From Aporrectodea caliginosa (lineage: Eukaryota > Annelida > Clitellata > Crassiclitellata > Lumbricidae): a DNA stretch of 64,000 nucleotides. Shown here in pieces: positions 11,736-20,680 of this stretch. The translations under genes and the position numbers were made by a program. The DNA is taken from assembly GCA_020284085.1 (NCBI GenBank), contig JACEVL010000801.1:211001-275000 (forward strand), read 5' to 3'. Numbering within the stretch: position 1 is the stretch's first letter; each line of letters begins with the position of its first letter. Under the pieces are notes generated by a model. It had not been told where the DNA came from. It did no database searches and was given only the letters and a program-made list of their open reading frames with translations.

Positions 11736-14239
11736 ACGTAGATTCAGAAGATGGAGAAGTCAGTGAAGCTAGATTTCTAAGCGAAACTGACATACAGAGA
11801 TCTAAATTAAGATTTGAACGAGATGTAGATGTAGAATCTTTGCATGGCTCTGTACATCATGAAATTGATAATCTAGAACAAGATAAATTGAGAATAATGA
11901 ATAACAATGGCAGGGAAATGCAATTACAAAGGGATTTTGGGGTTGAAAATTTGGAAAATGAGAAATTTGCCAGAGGAATGGATTCCCAATTATTCGGTAG
12001 AGGGCTCCAAAATCAAACCAATTTGAGTGATGCTAATCGACCTAATGCATCGCCTTTGCCTCTTTCTGCCTCTGAATCTCGACGTCAACCCGGGATTACT
12101 GAATCAAATTTGGATTACGAATCGAGAATACAATTTCGTCGACCCACTTCTGTTCCACTCGACGCTCAATCGCTCAGAAATCCTTTCGAATCGGAAATTT
12201 CGTCGCAAAGGAATATGCCTGATCGTGATCTTCTACGAATGTCACATGCCTCCGTCGTTCATTCACATGCCTCCGCCTCCGTCCTTAATCCTTACGTCTC
12301 TGAAGAAGCGAATCGAAGACAACCAATCTCGCATTCCTTCGCTCAAACGGATAATTTCTTAACCAGCCTGCCTCTTAATCGATATGAAGCACCGCCGAGA
12401 ATCGACAGGATGATGTTACCTTCGCACGCATCCAATTTTCCTGATCCATACAGAATTCCAGAAACTTATCCTTCAATTGCTAGATGGCCTGCCTATGCCT
12501 ATGATTTCAACCAGAGAACATGCTTAGGAGCTCAGCCATATGGATTTGAAAGGAAACTTGAACCTTGGAGTTTACCCTCTGAGCCAACCAGAACAATTCG
12601 AAGCGAAGAAATGACAATAAAAGAGCAGAAATCGTCGTCTATTGAAACCAAGGCCTACACTTCTCCTCCGCAGCAACCAAAAATTTCAGTGGCAACTCAA
12701 ACCAATATATCCACAACTGCAACTGCTACCACGGCTGAAATTAATCTCGCACCTGATCCGCCTATGCCTCCACCTGTGTCTACGAAGAATTCGGATACGA
12801 AAACTACATCTTTTCCTCTCGCCTCCTCATCGTTGTCAGCTTCTTCACCTGAGAAATCAAGGAGCACAATTAAATTGGAAAAATTCAGTGGAAAAGAACA
12901 ATTGGAGCCATTTATTCGGAAATTTAAAATAGCCAGTCGAAATAACCTATGGACAGAATCTGAGAAATTAAATCATCTATTTTGTTCTTTGTCTGGGCAA
13001 GCCGAACAAATTTTATGGGATAAAGATGCTGAATTGTTCACCACCTCTGATGAATTGATTGAAAGACTTAGATCTCGCTTTGGAAATACTGAACAGACCG
13101 CATTATTTCAAACTCAGCTGGACAATCGCAGACAAAAAGAATCCGAGGATATGGGAACAGTGGCTCAGGATATTAGACGCCTTGTTTCTTTAGCCTATCC
13201 AGGTCCATCCTCAATTCACCTGGAAACATTAGCAACACGTGCCTTCTTGAATGCTCTCCATGATCAATCTTTAGCCTTACGTGTTCGAGAATTAGAGCCT
13301 TCTTCTTTGGACAGTGCCTTTAAACTCGCAACTCGTTTGGAAGCCTATAGGAAAGCAGCGCTAGATAAACCTGGAAATATGAATCGTCATCCCGCAAGAA
13401 CTCAGATGATTAAAGAACAGGATTCAAACCTGAAGGAGGTAATACAACGATTGGATCGCCTGGAGAAAGCCGAGAAAGCACGGATACCGCCGCTGATACC
13501 AGGAATTCCTCCCTATTATCCGCCTGTCTGTCCTCCCTATCCTCCCCCTCCTCAATGGAACGGAAACCAAGGGAACTGGAACGTGAACAGAGGAAGACAA
13601 AGGACTCAACCTGCTTTTAATCAGAGACGCCGATGCTTCATTTGTTCCTCTGGAACTCATCTCCAGAAGGAGTGTCCACACCGAGAAACGCCACGTGATG
13701 AAGCGATTCCAAACCAGAATACAGATGAACGTGTGACGTCATGTTCCAGTTTAGTAAGTGACAATCCATACATAAAGATTTTGATTGATGATTACCCGGT
13801 GCACGCTATGGTTGATTCAGGTTCGCAATTATCCTTGATACCATATAATATGATTTGTCCGACAGATCTGAAACCGTCAAAACAAATTGTCATAGCCGCA
13901 AACGGATCCAAAATTTCGATAGAGGGCGAGGTTTTGCTTCCATGTAAACTCGGAGACTTTGAATTTGAAGTAAGATGCCTTGTGTCGAAACAATTGGATG
14001 ATTTTATTCTGGGATTATCCTGGTTGAAAGGAGTAGGAGCTACTTGGGACTTTGGAGCAAGACAGATTTGGATCAACGATAAACCGTACCCAGTTGATAG
14101 ACTGCCGCGTCCAACAAGTTGTCGAAGGATCTCCATCTCACGTGACAAAGAAATTCCTTCATCCACAGGATATAAAAAACTCTACGCCGCCTACCAGACA
14201 ACCCATTCCTCTTTCATCAATCTCGCCTCCCGCCATTAA
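11714..14239 (+). CDS. Gag-protease protein of the LTR element (841 aa)
   Basis: The start ATG directly abuts the primer-binding site. Residues 1-385 are low-complexity and Ser/Arg/Pro-rich, with no known domain. Residues about 388-545 look like a retrotransposon Gag/capsid domain (Retrotrans_gag type): LEKFSGKEQLEPFIRKF, then LNHLFCSLSGQAEQILW. A proline-rich linker follows at about 595-620. A single CX2CX4HX4C zinc knuckle lies at 13634-13675 (C-F-I-C…H…C). A retropepsin-like aspartic protease has the active-site triad DSG at 13814-13822 (VDSGSQLSLIP) and a conserved ILGLSWLK near 14008-14031. The frame stops about 70 codons after the protease core; a Gypsy pol should continue into RT here. 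The frame itself is intact with no stop, so the protein is probably still made. Neighbours are the LTR-encoded ORF upstream and a pol tail remnant downstream. Confidence 0.85.
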   Translation: MFDVRSVDVDSEDGEVSEARFLSETDIQRSKLRFERDVDVESLHGSVHHEIDNLEQDKLRIMNNNGREMQLQRDFGVENLENEKFARGMDSQLFGRGLQNQTNLSDANRPNASPLPLSASESRRQPGITESNLDYESRIQFRRPTSVPLDAQSLRNPFESEISSQRNMPDRDLLRMSHASVVHSHASASVLNPYVSEEANRRQPISHSFAQTDNFLTSLPLNRYEAPPRIDRMMLPSHASNFPDPYRIPETYPSIARWPAYAYDFNQRTCLGAQPYGFERKLEPWSLPSEPTRTIRSEEMTIKEQKSSSIETKAYTSPPQQPKISVATQTNISTTATATTAEINLAPDPPMPPPVSTKNSDTKTTSFPLASSSLSASSPEKSRSTIKLEKFSGKEQLEPFIRKFKIASRNNLWTESEKLNHLFCSLSGQAEQILWDKDAELFTTSDELIERLRSRFGNTEQTALFQTQLDNRRQKESEDMGTVAQDIRRLVSLAYPGPSSIHLETLATRAFLNALHDQSLALRVRELEPSSLDSAFKLATRLEAYRKAALDKPGNMNRHPARTQMIKEQDSNLKEVIQRLDRLEKAEKARIPPLIPGIPPYYPPVCPPYPPPPQWNGNQGNWNVNRGRQRTQPAFNQRRRCFICSSGTHLQKECPHRETPRDEAIPNQNTDERVTSCSSLVSDNPYIKILIDDYPVHAMVDSGSQLSLIPYNMICPTDLKPSKQIVIAANGSKISIEGEVLLPCKLGDFEFEVRCLVSKQLDDFILGLSWLKGVGATWDFGARQIWINDKPYPVDRLPRPTSCRRISISRDKEIPSSTGYKKLYAAYQTTHSSFINLASRH

Positions 14240-14283
14240 TGAAGCCGTTGGTGACTGTCCAACATCCTCCCGTCGTTCTGCGT

Positions 14284-14345
14284 CTGCTGATTAACTTGTG
14301 TCTGCTGTTTAACTTGTATCTGCTGTTTAACTTGTGTCTGATGAA
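14284..14345 (+). repeat. Short tandem repeat after gag-protease
   Basis: The unit ctgctgtttaacttgt(g/a)t recurs about three to four times just beyond the gag-protease stop. It lies at the presumed deletion joint between protease and the pol tail, where short repeats could have mediated loss of RT, RNase H and integrase. That role is inference. Confidence 0.6.
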
Positions 14346-14375
14346 TGATTTGTATTAATTGTTTATGCTTATGGA

Positions 14376-14510
14376 ATGACCTTTAATGACCCTGATTTGG
14401 ATTTGAACCTCCCTCTGGTAACTGATACTGAAATTGTTGACCAGCCACCACTGATAGATCGACCCAGACGTGTTATTCGTCCACCTGTAAGATTTGGCTT
14501 TGATGATTAG
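14376..14510 (+). pseudogene. Remnant of a Gypsy pol C-terminus
   Basis: A 44-codon frame whose last part reads DRPRRVIRPPVRFGFDD then stop. The pattern basic-RxxRPPxRFG followed directly by a stop codon is the usual end of Gypsy-type pol polyproteins, downstream of integrase. It therefore marks what is left of a deleted pol gene and lies where the autonomous relative's pol should end, just before the 3' LTR. Whether it is translated is unknown. Confidence 0.55.
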
Positions 14511-14775
14511 TAATTCATTGCTATAGAATTGTCTTTTGAATTGTGACTTTACTGCTTAAATTTTGATTGTAGTTTTGCATTGCATTGAATAATGTTGCAT
14601 TGAGTATTGCTAGAGACTTGTTAGATTAGCAGTGTATATTGTTTGATGCTGTGTATGTTAGCTAGCCATTTGCAATGTTAAGATGTTGAGATATTTGTGT
14701 ATTAGGACTTAGAGATTTCCCAGATGTATAGGAACTGGCTAAAGGTTCTTACTTACAGAAAATTCTGCCGAACCT

Positions 14776-16407
14776 AGTCGACATAATTTTCTTCCCCGGG
14801 CAGGTGAGAGTGTAATGATCTATAAAATCATTACTAGGGGTTATTTTTAGAATTGCTTGTGTTTGTCCCCTGAGACCTCTAGCGGTAGAAACGTGGCGAG
14901 CCGATGAAACGATGGTGTCGTGCTTGGCCTCGGTAGTTTCGCCGTTGATAGCATTATTATTGAAATTTTCCTTCAGCCGCTGATCACGCGCTAGGCACGC
15001 TCTGATACAGCAGCAGAACCACTGACTCATCCCCTACGTCATCGGTTTTCTGTCTTATTTCGTGTCCATATAAGGTTAGCATTTGGAGCAGGACTGCTGA
15101 TTGGTTGAAGTGTCTGAGTAGAGACCCTGCCACTAGTAAAATTTGTCACTTGCTGCCGAGACGTCCTAGAGGTTAGACCTGTATCGAAGGATTACCTAGG
15201 AGTCGAGCCAAGTCGTCCGAGATATCATTTCTTTTTGAGTCCCTGTTTTCGAAGTAGACTAGATAAGGAATTGAGAAACACTTGCGTTAGTCTCTTCCTA
15301 AGAGTTAAATAGTGCGCTATAGAAGTTTAAAGTAGAAACGAGTACGTTTGGAATAATATTGTCGATTGTCTGGATTATCTCTCTGTCGTCGTCTCCGCTA
15401 TTCGCTGGATTATCTTCTGTATTCGTAACCTATAATTGCCGTGGATTATCAAACATGTCCTTTGTTCCAAAGATGGGTAAATAATCATCTTTCTTTACTT
15501 TGAATTGATTGTAATTGCAAGTCACTGCCAGTAGAAACTGCATAGGATTAAGTTAAATGTTTTACTTGAATTGTTGTATATAATTGAGACTGTTTGTTGC
15601 ATAATCTTTAATAATAATTTCTAACTATGTCTCGTGAATCATTGCATTCTTTGGAAGTAAGTGAGCAAGGTGAAGTCAGGCCTCTTTCACCAGAGTTGCT
15701 TCGAGCCTCTATTCTTGAACGCGTGTTGGAAAGTATAGAAAAGGTGTCGGCTGGACAGAATAACTTAGACCGACGACTAAATGACCGACTAACTGACGTC
15801 ACTGCTGGACAAAACAACTTAACTGAAGGACAAAATAGACTAAATGACCGACTCACTGATGGACAAGACAAGATGGACAGGAGACTTACGGACCTGTTCG
15901 AAGGACAGTCTGAATTGTCTAGATCCCACTTTGAATTGTCTAGAATCCAATCTGAAATGTCTAAAGCTCAATCTGAATTGGCTGGAGACCAGAGAAGTCT
16001 GTTGGATAGAATAGAATTCCTAGAAGCAGATAGAAAAGTAAGTAAGGAAGTGAGTACCACTACGAACCCTGACTTTTCGGAACCTCAACCGGAAGTTGCC
16101 GAACTCCCTTCCGCCGCAGCCTTACCCTTGGAAACCTTCGTCAAGAAACCCCTAATAGCAGAATCGGATGGATTTGAACCCGAAACCCTAGGCCCACGTA
16201 GGAGCACTAGATTAAAGGATCGGCCACAGCCTGATTACCGTTTCCCTGTGAAACCTGGATTTAGACAGGAAACTGGGGCCAGACCTAAAGACTACTCTGC
16301 ATTATCGAACATCAGTAGAACTCAAATCTCACTTCAAAACGTTACCACTCCTTTACATAAACCGCCTGTAGTAGCGCACAGTCGGGGAGGAGATGGCGGA
16401 CGTCACA
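14776..16407 (+). repeat. 3' LTR of the gag-protease element
   Basis: Gapless copy of 10063-11694. The right edge is at gtcaca, 16407, where similarity to the 5' copy stops. No polypurine tract precedes 14776. TGTGAC at 14537-14542, 26 bp after the pol-tail stop, would form a perfect 6-bp inverted repeat with the terminal GTCACA, so the full LTR may be 14537-16407 (1,871 bp), with the first 239 bp missing from the 5' copy. No polypurine tract is obvious there either. Confidence 0.8.
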
Positions 16408-16532
16408 GGAGCACAGGACTGAAAGATGAGACTGACGGGCAGACCTCCGGCCTCCCACCAACAAACAGATCGGTATCGATCCAGATGCTTTCATCGCCTG
16501 TGATGAGAAGAAGTAAAAGACTGAGCGAGTGA
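15627..16532 (+). CDS. Second copy of the LTR-encoded ORF, with host-derived tail
   Basis: The same coiled-coil frame as at 10914, in the 3' LTR. The first 260 codons match except Leu for Ile at codon 25. After the LTR edge (16407) the frame runs on for 41 codons of flanking sequence, ending MRRSKRLSE. It would be expressed only if the 3' LTR drove read-through transcription. The tail's RRSKRL resembles the basic RRSTRL inside the LTR ORF, so the flank may itself be old retroelement DNA. Confidence 0.45.
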   Translation: MSRESLHSLEVSEQGEVRPLSPELLRASILERVLESIEKVSAGQNNLDRRLNDRLTDVTAGQNNLTEGQNRLNDRLTDGQDKMDRRLTDLFEGQSELSRSHFELSRIQSEMSKAQSELAGDQRSLLDRIEFLEADRKVSKEVSTTTNPDFSEPQPEVAELPSAAALPLETFVKKPLIAESDGFEPETLGPRRSTRLKDRPQPDYRFPVKPGFRQETGARPKDYSALSNISRTQISLQNVTTPLHKPPVVAHSRGGDGGRHRSTGLKDETDGQTSGLPPTNRSVSIQMLSSPVMRRSKRLSE

Positions 16533-16944
16533 TCTGCATCGTATAAAATCGAATGCCTGCCGAATGAATAATAAAATCACTTCGGACCTGAATATGAGAG
16601 GCAACTGCATCCAGTCCAGACTCCAGACCCGTAATGAAATCGCTGAGAATCCAATTACACAGCACCACCAATGCACCACAGGAAGCTGTTTCCCAACCAT
16701 CCATTGCCTCTTCCTCTGCACGTCTTCTTCCTACTTTGCCGCCTTATAATCCTGGTCCGTCTGCCTCTCTTGTTTCTGTTCATTGATTGCTGGAAAGACT
16801 CCAGTCGTATCTGTTGGACCTCATTAGTCGCACCTACGTGTTTCAAGAATTCACCAAAATTAATGTAAATATACACGTTTTCTATAGCGACCTGATGGTC
16901 TTGACCCGAATCATGTTACAATTAATTTATCGGCCGAGATCCTG

Positions 16945-17866
16945 GGGGCCGTCCATAAATGACGTCACGCAATTTTGCCCGATTTTGAACCCCCCCCCCT
17001 CGTCACACTTCGTCACAAAAAGTAACACCCCTCTGAAAATGACGTCACAAAGCTCTGACCGCCACCCCTAAAACCAAATTTCCATGGCGAAGCAAAATGC
17101 TCCTTGGGGCCGTCCATAAAGTACGTCACGCTCCAGGGGAGGGGGTTTAAGAAAGTGTGACAGTTTGTGACAGGGGGGAGGTCAGGCCATGTGTGACGTC
17201 ACACATTTATTTTTTATATTTTATTTATAATTTATTTTTATTTTTTTAGTAGAATTTCATAGCTTTAAAAATAATTTTCAAAAATTTTCTGAAACATTTT
17301 AATTAGTTTTATGTCAAAATAGCATGAAATGCATATCTCCTGAATGTGTTTTTCACGATTCCTCTCGCTAGGAGCGCTAGTAATAATGCTGTTGCGAAGC
17401 CTTGTTTATGTATTAGCCTTGCTTTCGGAAGTATTATTATTTCTATGTTCGAAAGTGTGACGTACTTTAGGGGGTCCGAGTTTTGTGACAGTTTGTGACA
17501 GGGGAGAGGGGGTAAAATGGTCAAAAATAGCGTGACGTACTTTATGGACGGCCCCTTCATGGAACAAATAGGGAAAGAATGAATATTTTAAAATCTAACG
17601 GTGACCAAATATTGAAATAATTAGAAAATTATTATTAATAGTGCCCGTATACATTAAAATAATTAAAAAATAGTGACAATTTAATCCACAAAATTAGTGC
17701 TGTTATTAATCAAATTAAATTGTTGTTAATTGTTAAATTTAATAACATATATATATAGACCTGGTGTGACGTCACACTTCTCAGACCCCCCACCCCATGT
17801 CACACATCGTCACAAATTTCCAACCCCCTCCCCCCTAGGTGCGTGACGTCATTTATGGACGGCCCC
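16945..17866. mobile_element. TIR DNA transposon (outer element)
   Basis: Perfect 26-bp terminal inverted repeats: ggggccgtccataaatgacgtcacgc (first 20 bases are diagnostic) at 16945-16970 and its reverse complement at 17841-17866. No coding capacity. Subterminal cgtcacaaa/tcacacttcgtcac repeats are typical of the family. A related copy without the inner insertion lies at 27369-27782. Superfamily not assigned, because the target duplication is unclear. Confidence 0.88.
17106..17555. mobile_element. TIR DNA transposon (inner, nested element)
   Basis: 26-bp inverted repeats at 17106-17131 and 17530-17555. They differ from the outer pair mainly in aagtacgtcac for aatgacgtcac. The element lies wholly inside the outer element. 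The corresponding site in the third copy (around 27460-27500) is uninterrupted, which supports a true nested insertion. No coding capacity. Confidence 0.87.
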
Positions 17867-18359
17867 TTGACCACCGCTCAGGCTGAGAATTGCCGGGGGC
17901 TGGGGGAGGTCAGCCCCTAGTCTTTCTTAGGACCCAATAGTAGTCTTCATTTCGCACCCCATTCCACGTGGATCAAAGTCTGGCCTGCGAGTTATTTTTC
18001 TACAATTCTCACACTGTTGGCACCGCTACCTGTTTGAATGGGCGCCAGCCGCGCCACACTATGTTTTTAGTTGTCAAAAGAAGAGCTGGCGGGGAGTCGA
18101 AAATTTTACAGATTAGCGGAGTACACGAACGCAGGTTAAACTCTAATATTTTTAATATGTTTCACGCGGAACAACTGACGACTCATGAGATGTTTTAGTT
18201 TCGTGACCCGAACATCTTTTCAGTTAGCCTACCATAGCAGAGGGTTAGAAAAAGAGCTAGAGCTATAGGCTAGTTCACCTCCACCAACGTACCCCCCGCG
18301 ACAGCTGAAACGCTGGTGCTACGTCATTTAAGATTCCTGTATACGGACCGCGCTATAGC

Positions 18360-19258
18360 TAGGGCTGCCAACTTTTGATTTGGCCATTCCGGGACGCCGC
18401 ATTCGGTCGATATGCCATATCAAGTTCACCCTGTCCACACCACTCTTTGTAATGTAACGAACGTTGCGTCGGGCTAATGCCGGATCTACAGTCTGCTTAA
18501 AATAGTGGTTAATAATTGCAGTCAAATCATCAAAAGGCAAATGGCCTAGGCTATATTAAAAATTAGAATTAAAAAATATTCAAGAAGAAAACGTTTATTA
18601 AATTCTAATAACCTGCCAGAGTAACTAGGCTGATGAACCCAGCACGAGCGAAGTTCGTATAGGCCTAATTATTATTATAGGCCTAGGGCCTACATGCATG
18701 AAGATTGCAGATGTCATTTATTGGGTCTGCGACGAGACAGCAGAACTTCGCTTAAACTTACCAGCGTAGGCCTAGTCGATGCCGTTTTAAGCAGTTCGGT
18801 TCCAGATCATTGCGTACAAAGTCGTAGAACTCGGCACAAGTCATGTCAAAGTTATTTTTTGTCAACAGTCCCGCTTTAACAAGGTCGGTGCTCAGGCAAC
18901 AGTGATTGTCAGACTACATGCTAAACACTGTCCCGCAAAATGCGCTTGAAACGCGAACTGACAGTCTGCAGGATTTGCAACTAAACGATAAAAACGTCTA
19001 GAATGTCAGTGTTTTGTAAATTTTTGAAGACTTCAACGCAGCGTCTCGATTCGATGTTGACCCAACAACGTCAGGTCTGGTAGAGCTTAGAACGCACAAC
19101 TTCTCGAGTTTAGTGTGCGAAAACAAGAACAGCATTAATTTTGGTGAATTGGATGTCTACACCAAATTCCGGGACAATTGGGGATCAATCCGGGACACGG
19201 GACGCACAAGGCCGATTCCGGGACTGTCCCGGCGAATCCGGGACGGTTGGCAGCCCTA
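18360..19258. mobile_element. hAT-like non-autonomous element with 8-bp TSD
   Basis: 899-bp element with exact 13-bp terminal inverted repeats tagggctgccaac and gttggcagcccta. It is flanked by the perfect 8-bp direct repeat gctatagc at 18352-18359 and 19259-19266. Inside both ends are repeats of ccgggac (ttccgggacgcc; atccgggacacgggac), probably transposase-binding motifs. No transposase segment was recognised. Confidence 0.9.
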
Positions 19259-19599
19259 GCTATAGCCCAAGATTTAAATCTCTGAAATAAGCCGCCATCG
19301 GTAGGCTATGTGAACGGCCCTTGTGAACTATACATCGGCACGAACAGAGCCGCTTTAATCAATTTAGCTAACCTGGCCAGTGGCCCATAGGCCTACTAAT
19401 GAATGTATCCATCCGCATGTATACAGCATCTGCACGCTAATTCGGCAAAATTCTCTGTTGCTCTCCGCTAGCTGCAACCTTTTGTTGTATGTAGGCCTAC
19501 GTAATTTTCTCTTAATGTAGGTGTAGGCTACCACGGCTTATATCTATAGTAGGCCTAATGCTTCTATTACACAGATAGGCCTAAGATACCACTATACTT

Positions 19600-19770
19600 A
19601 ACAATACCGTAGGCTGCCTCTCAGTCTCTTACGGACTGCAGGGATGTTGACCTGATTACGGCTTGGTTTTGGTGTGCCATCGGTTGATGCCTTGTGCATT
19701 AGACACCGGTGCAAACGTGCAACAGAAGTTGCTAATTACATTAATTACATTACAAGTACGTCAGGGTTGT
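19600..19770 (+). mobile_element. LINE 3' end fragment
   Basis: Aggctgcctctcagtctcttacgg through ttgatgccttgtgcattagacaccg, ending in an (ATTAC)n tail. It is closely similar to 43625-43770, where a reverse-transcriptase C-terminal coding stretch precedes it. It is therefore the 3' UTR and tail of the same CR1/L2-like LINE family, 5'-truncated. The hAT element at 19775 inserted just past its tail. Confidence 0.75.
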
Positions 19771-19774
19771 ACAG

Positions 19775-20672
19775 CAGAGATGGGTAACTAATCGATTAGA
19801 TGCTAATCGATTAGCTAATCGATTAGACAAACAGCTAATTCTAATTCTAATCGATTAGCTGTCATCTGAAGCTAATTCTAATTCTAATTGATTAGCAATT
19901 GCAGCTAATTGCTAATCGAAAATCGATTAGCTGATCGATTAGCTGTCTGAAAATTAAGCGTTCATTAAGAATGAGTTTAGTAATATTGAGTTTGAAGAAT
20001 ATACTTCCTTACTTACTTATCTGAAGGCTGTTTCAAACTTCAATTATCTGTTCATGGCTCTATGTCCATTCTGCTCATGTAACACTGAACATTTTTCACG
20101 TTTTCATGTTCTTCGTCTCAGTCATCACTGTTTTTCTGCAGCCTCAGCTGCTATGGAACTTGTATTTAGTTCTGCTGGCTACGTCGTAAAAGCTAGGCGC
20201 AATAGGCTAAGTGATGCACTGATTCAAGATATGATAATTGCAAAATGCAATAGTGAGCTTTTGCAGTAGCAATGTCAATAACTGCAGCATGTATTGACCG
20301 ATGTGGTGTTGCCTGCCGGTATGTGGACTGTTCTCACATATAGCAGTTGTGCAACATAGGTATTGTAATAAGCTACAGATTTAGGCATTGTAATAGGCTG
20401 CAGCTATATGTATTTTAATAGGCTACAGCAACTAGCTGTAGTAACTTGTTGTGCTTTGATTAAAATTTGACAAATTCATGAAGGAAATATATACACTGTA
20501 TCAAACTATCGATATCTAATTCTAATTGCTAATCGATTAGCTGCTGATAATTCTAATTCTAATCGATTAGCTAGAAGCTTTTGCTAATTCTAATTCTAAT
20601 CGATTAGCAAATTTCAGGAGCTAATTCTAATTCTAATCGATTAGCAATTCTAGCTAATCGTACCCATCTCTG
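19775..20672 (+). mobile_element. hAT element with transposase remnant and 8-bp TSD
   Basis: 898-bp element with terminal inverted repeats cagagatgggta and tacccatctctg, flanked by the perfect 8-bp direct repeat ttgtacag at 19767-19774 and 20673-20680. Both subterminal regions (about 19785-19945 and 20505-20660) are filled with direct and inverted copies of ctaattctaatcgattag. The middle keeps a transposase C-terminal fragment (20054-20269). It is therefore an internally deleted autonomous hAT. Confidence 0.93.
20054..20269 (+). pseudogene. hAT transposase C-terminal dimerisation domain fragment
   Basis: A 71-codon frame containing SAASAAMELVFSSAGYVV and RRNRLSDALIQDMI. This is the conserved hAT family C-terminal dimerisation motif, in which S/A-A-S-A-x-x-E-x-x-F-S is followed by K/R-RNRL. 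The RNase H-like DDE core and the BED finger are missing. The reading ends in a stop inside the element. It cannot encode an active transposase by itself. Confidence 0.85.
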
Positions 20673-20680
20673 TTGTACAG

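Larger units (their letters stand above)
10063..16407 (+). mobile_element. Non-autonomous LTR retrotransposon (gag-protease only)
   Basis: Two 1,632-bp direct repeats, 10063-11694 and 14776-16407, have a constant offset of 4,713 bp. They flank a tRNA-Ser-type primer-binding site, a gag-protease frame and a short pol C-terminal remnant. Reverse transcriptase, RNase H and integrase are absent, so the element must be mobilised by another element's enzymes. Near-identity of the repeats indicates a recent insertion. No target-site duplication was found because the left end does not begin with TG and is probably truncated. The right repeat may really start at 14537, where TGTGAC would pair with the terminal GTCACA. 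Confidence 0.85.

Noticed and set aside
12027..14294. Other open frames overlapping the gag-protease gene
   Set aside because: They lack domains and sit in alternative frames of the confirmed gag-protease coding region.
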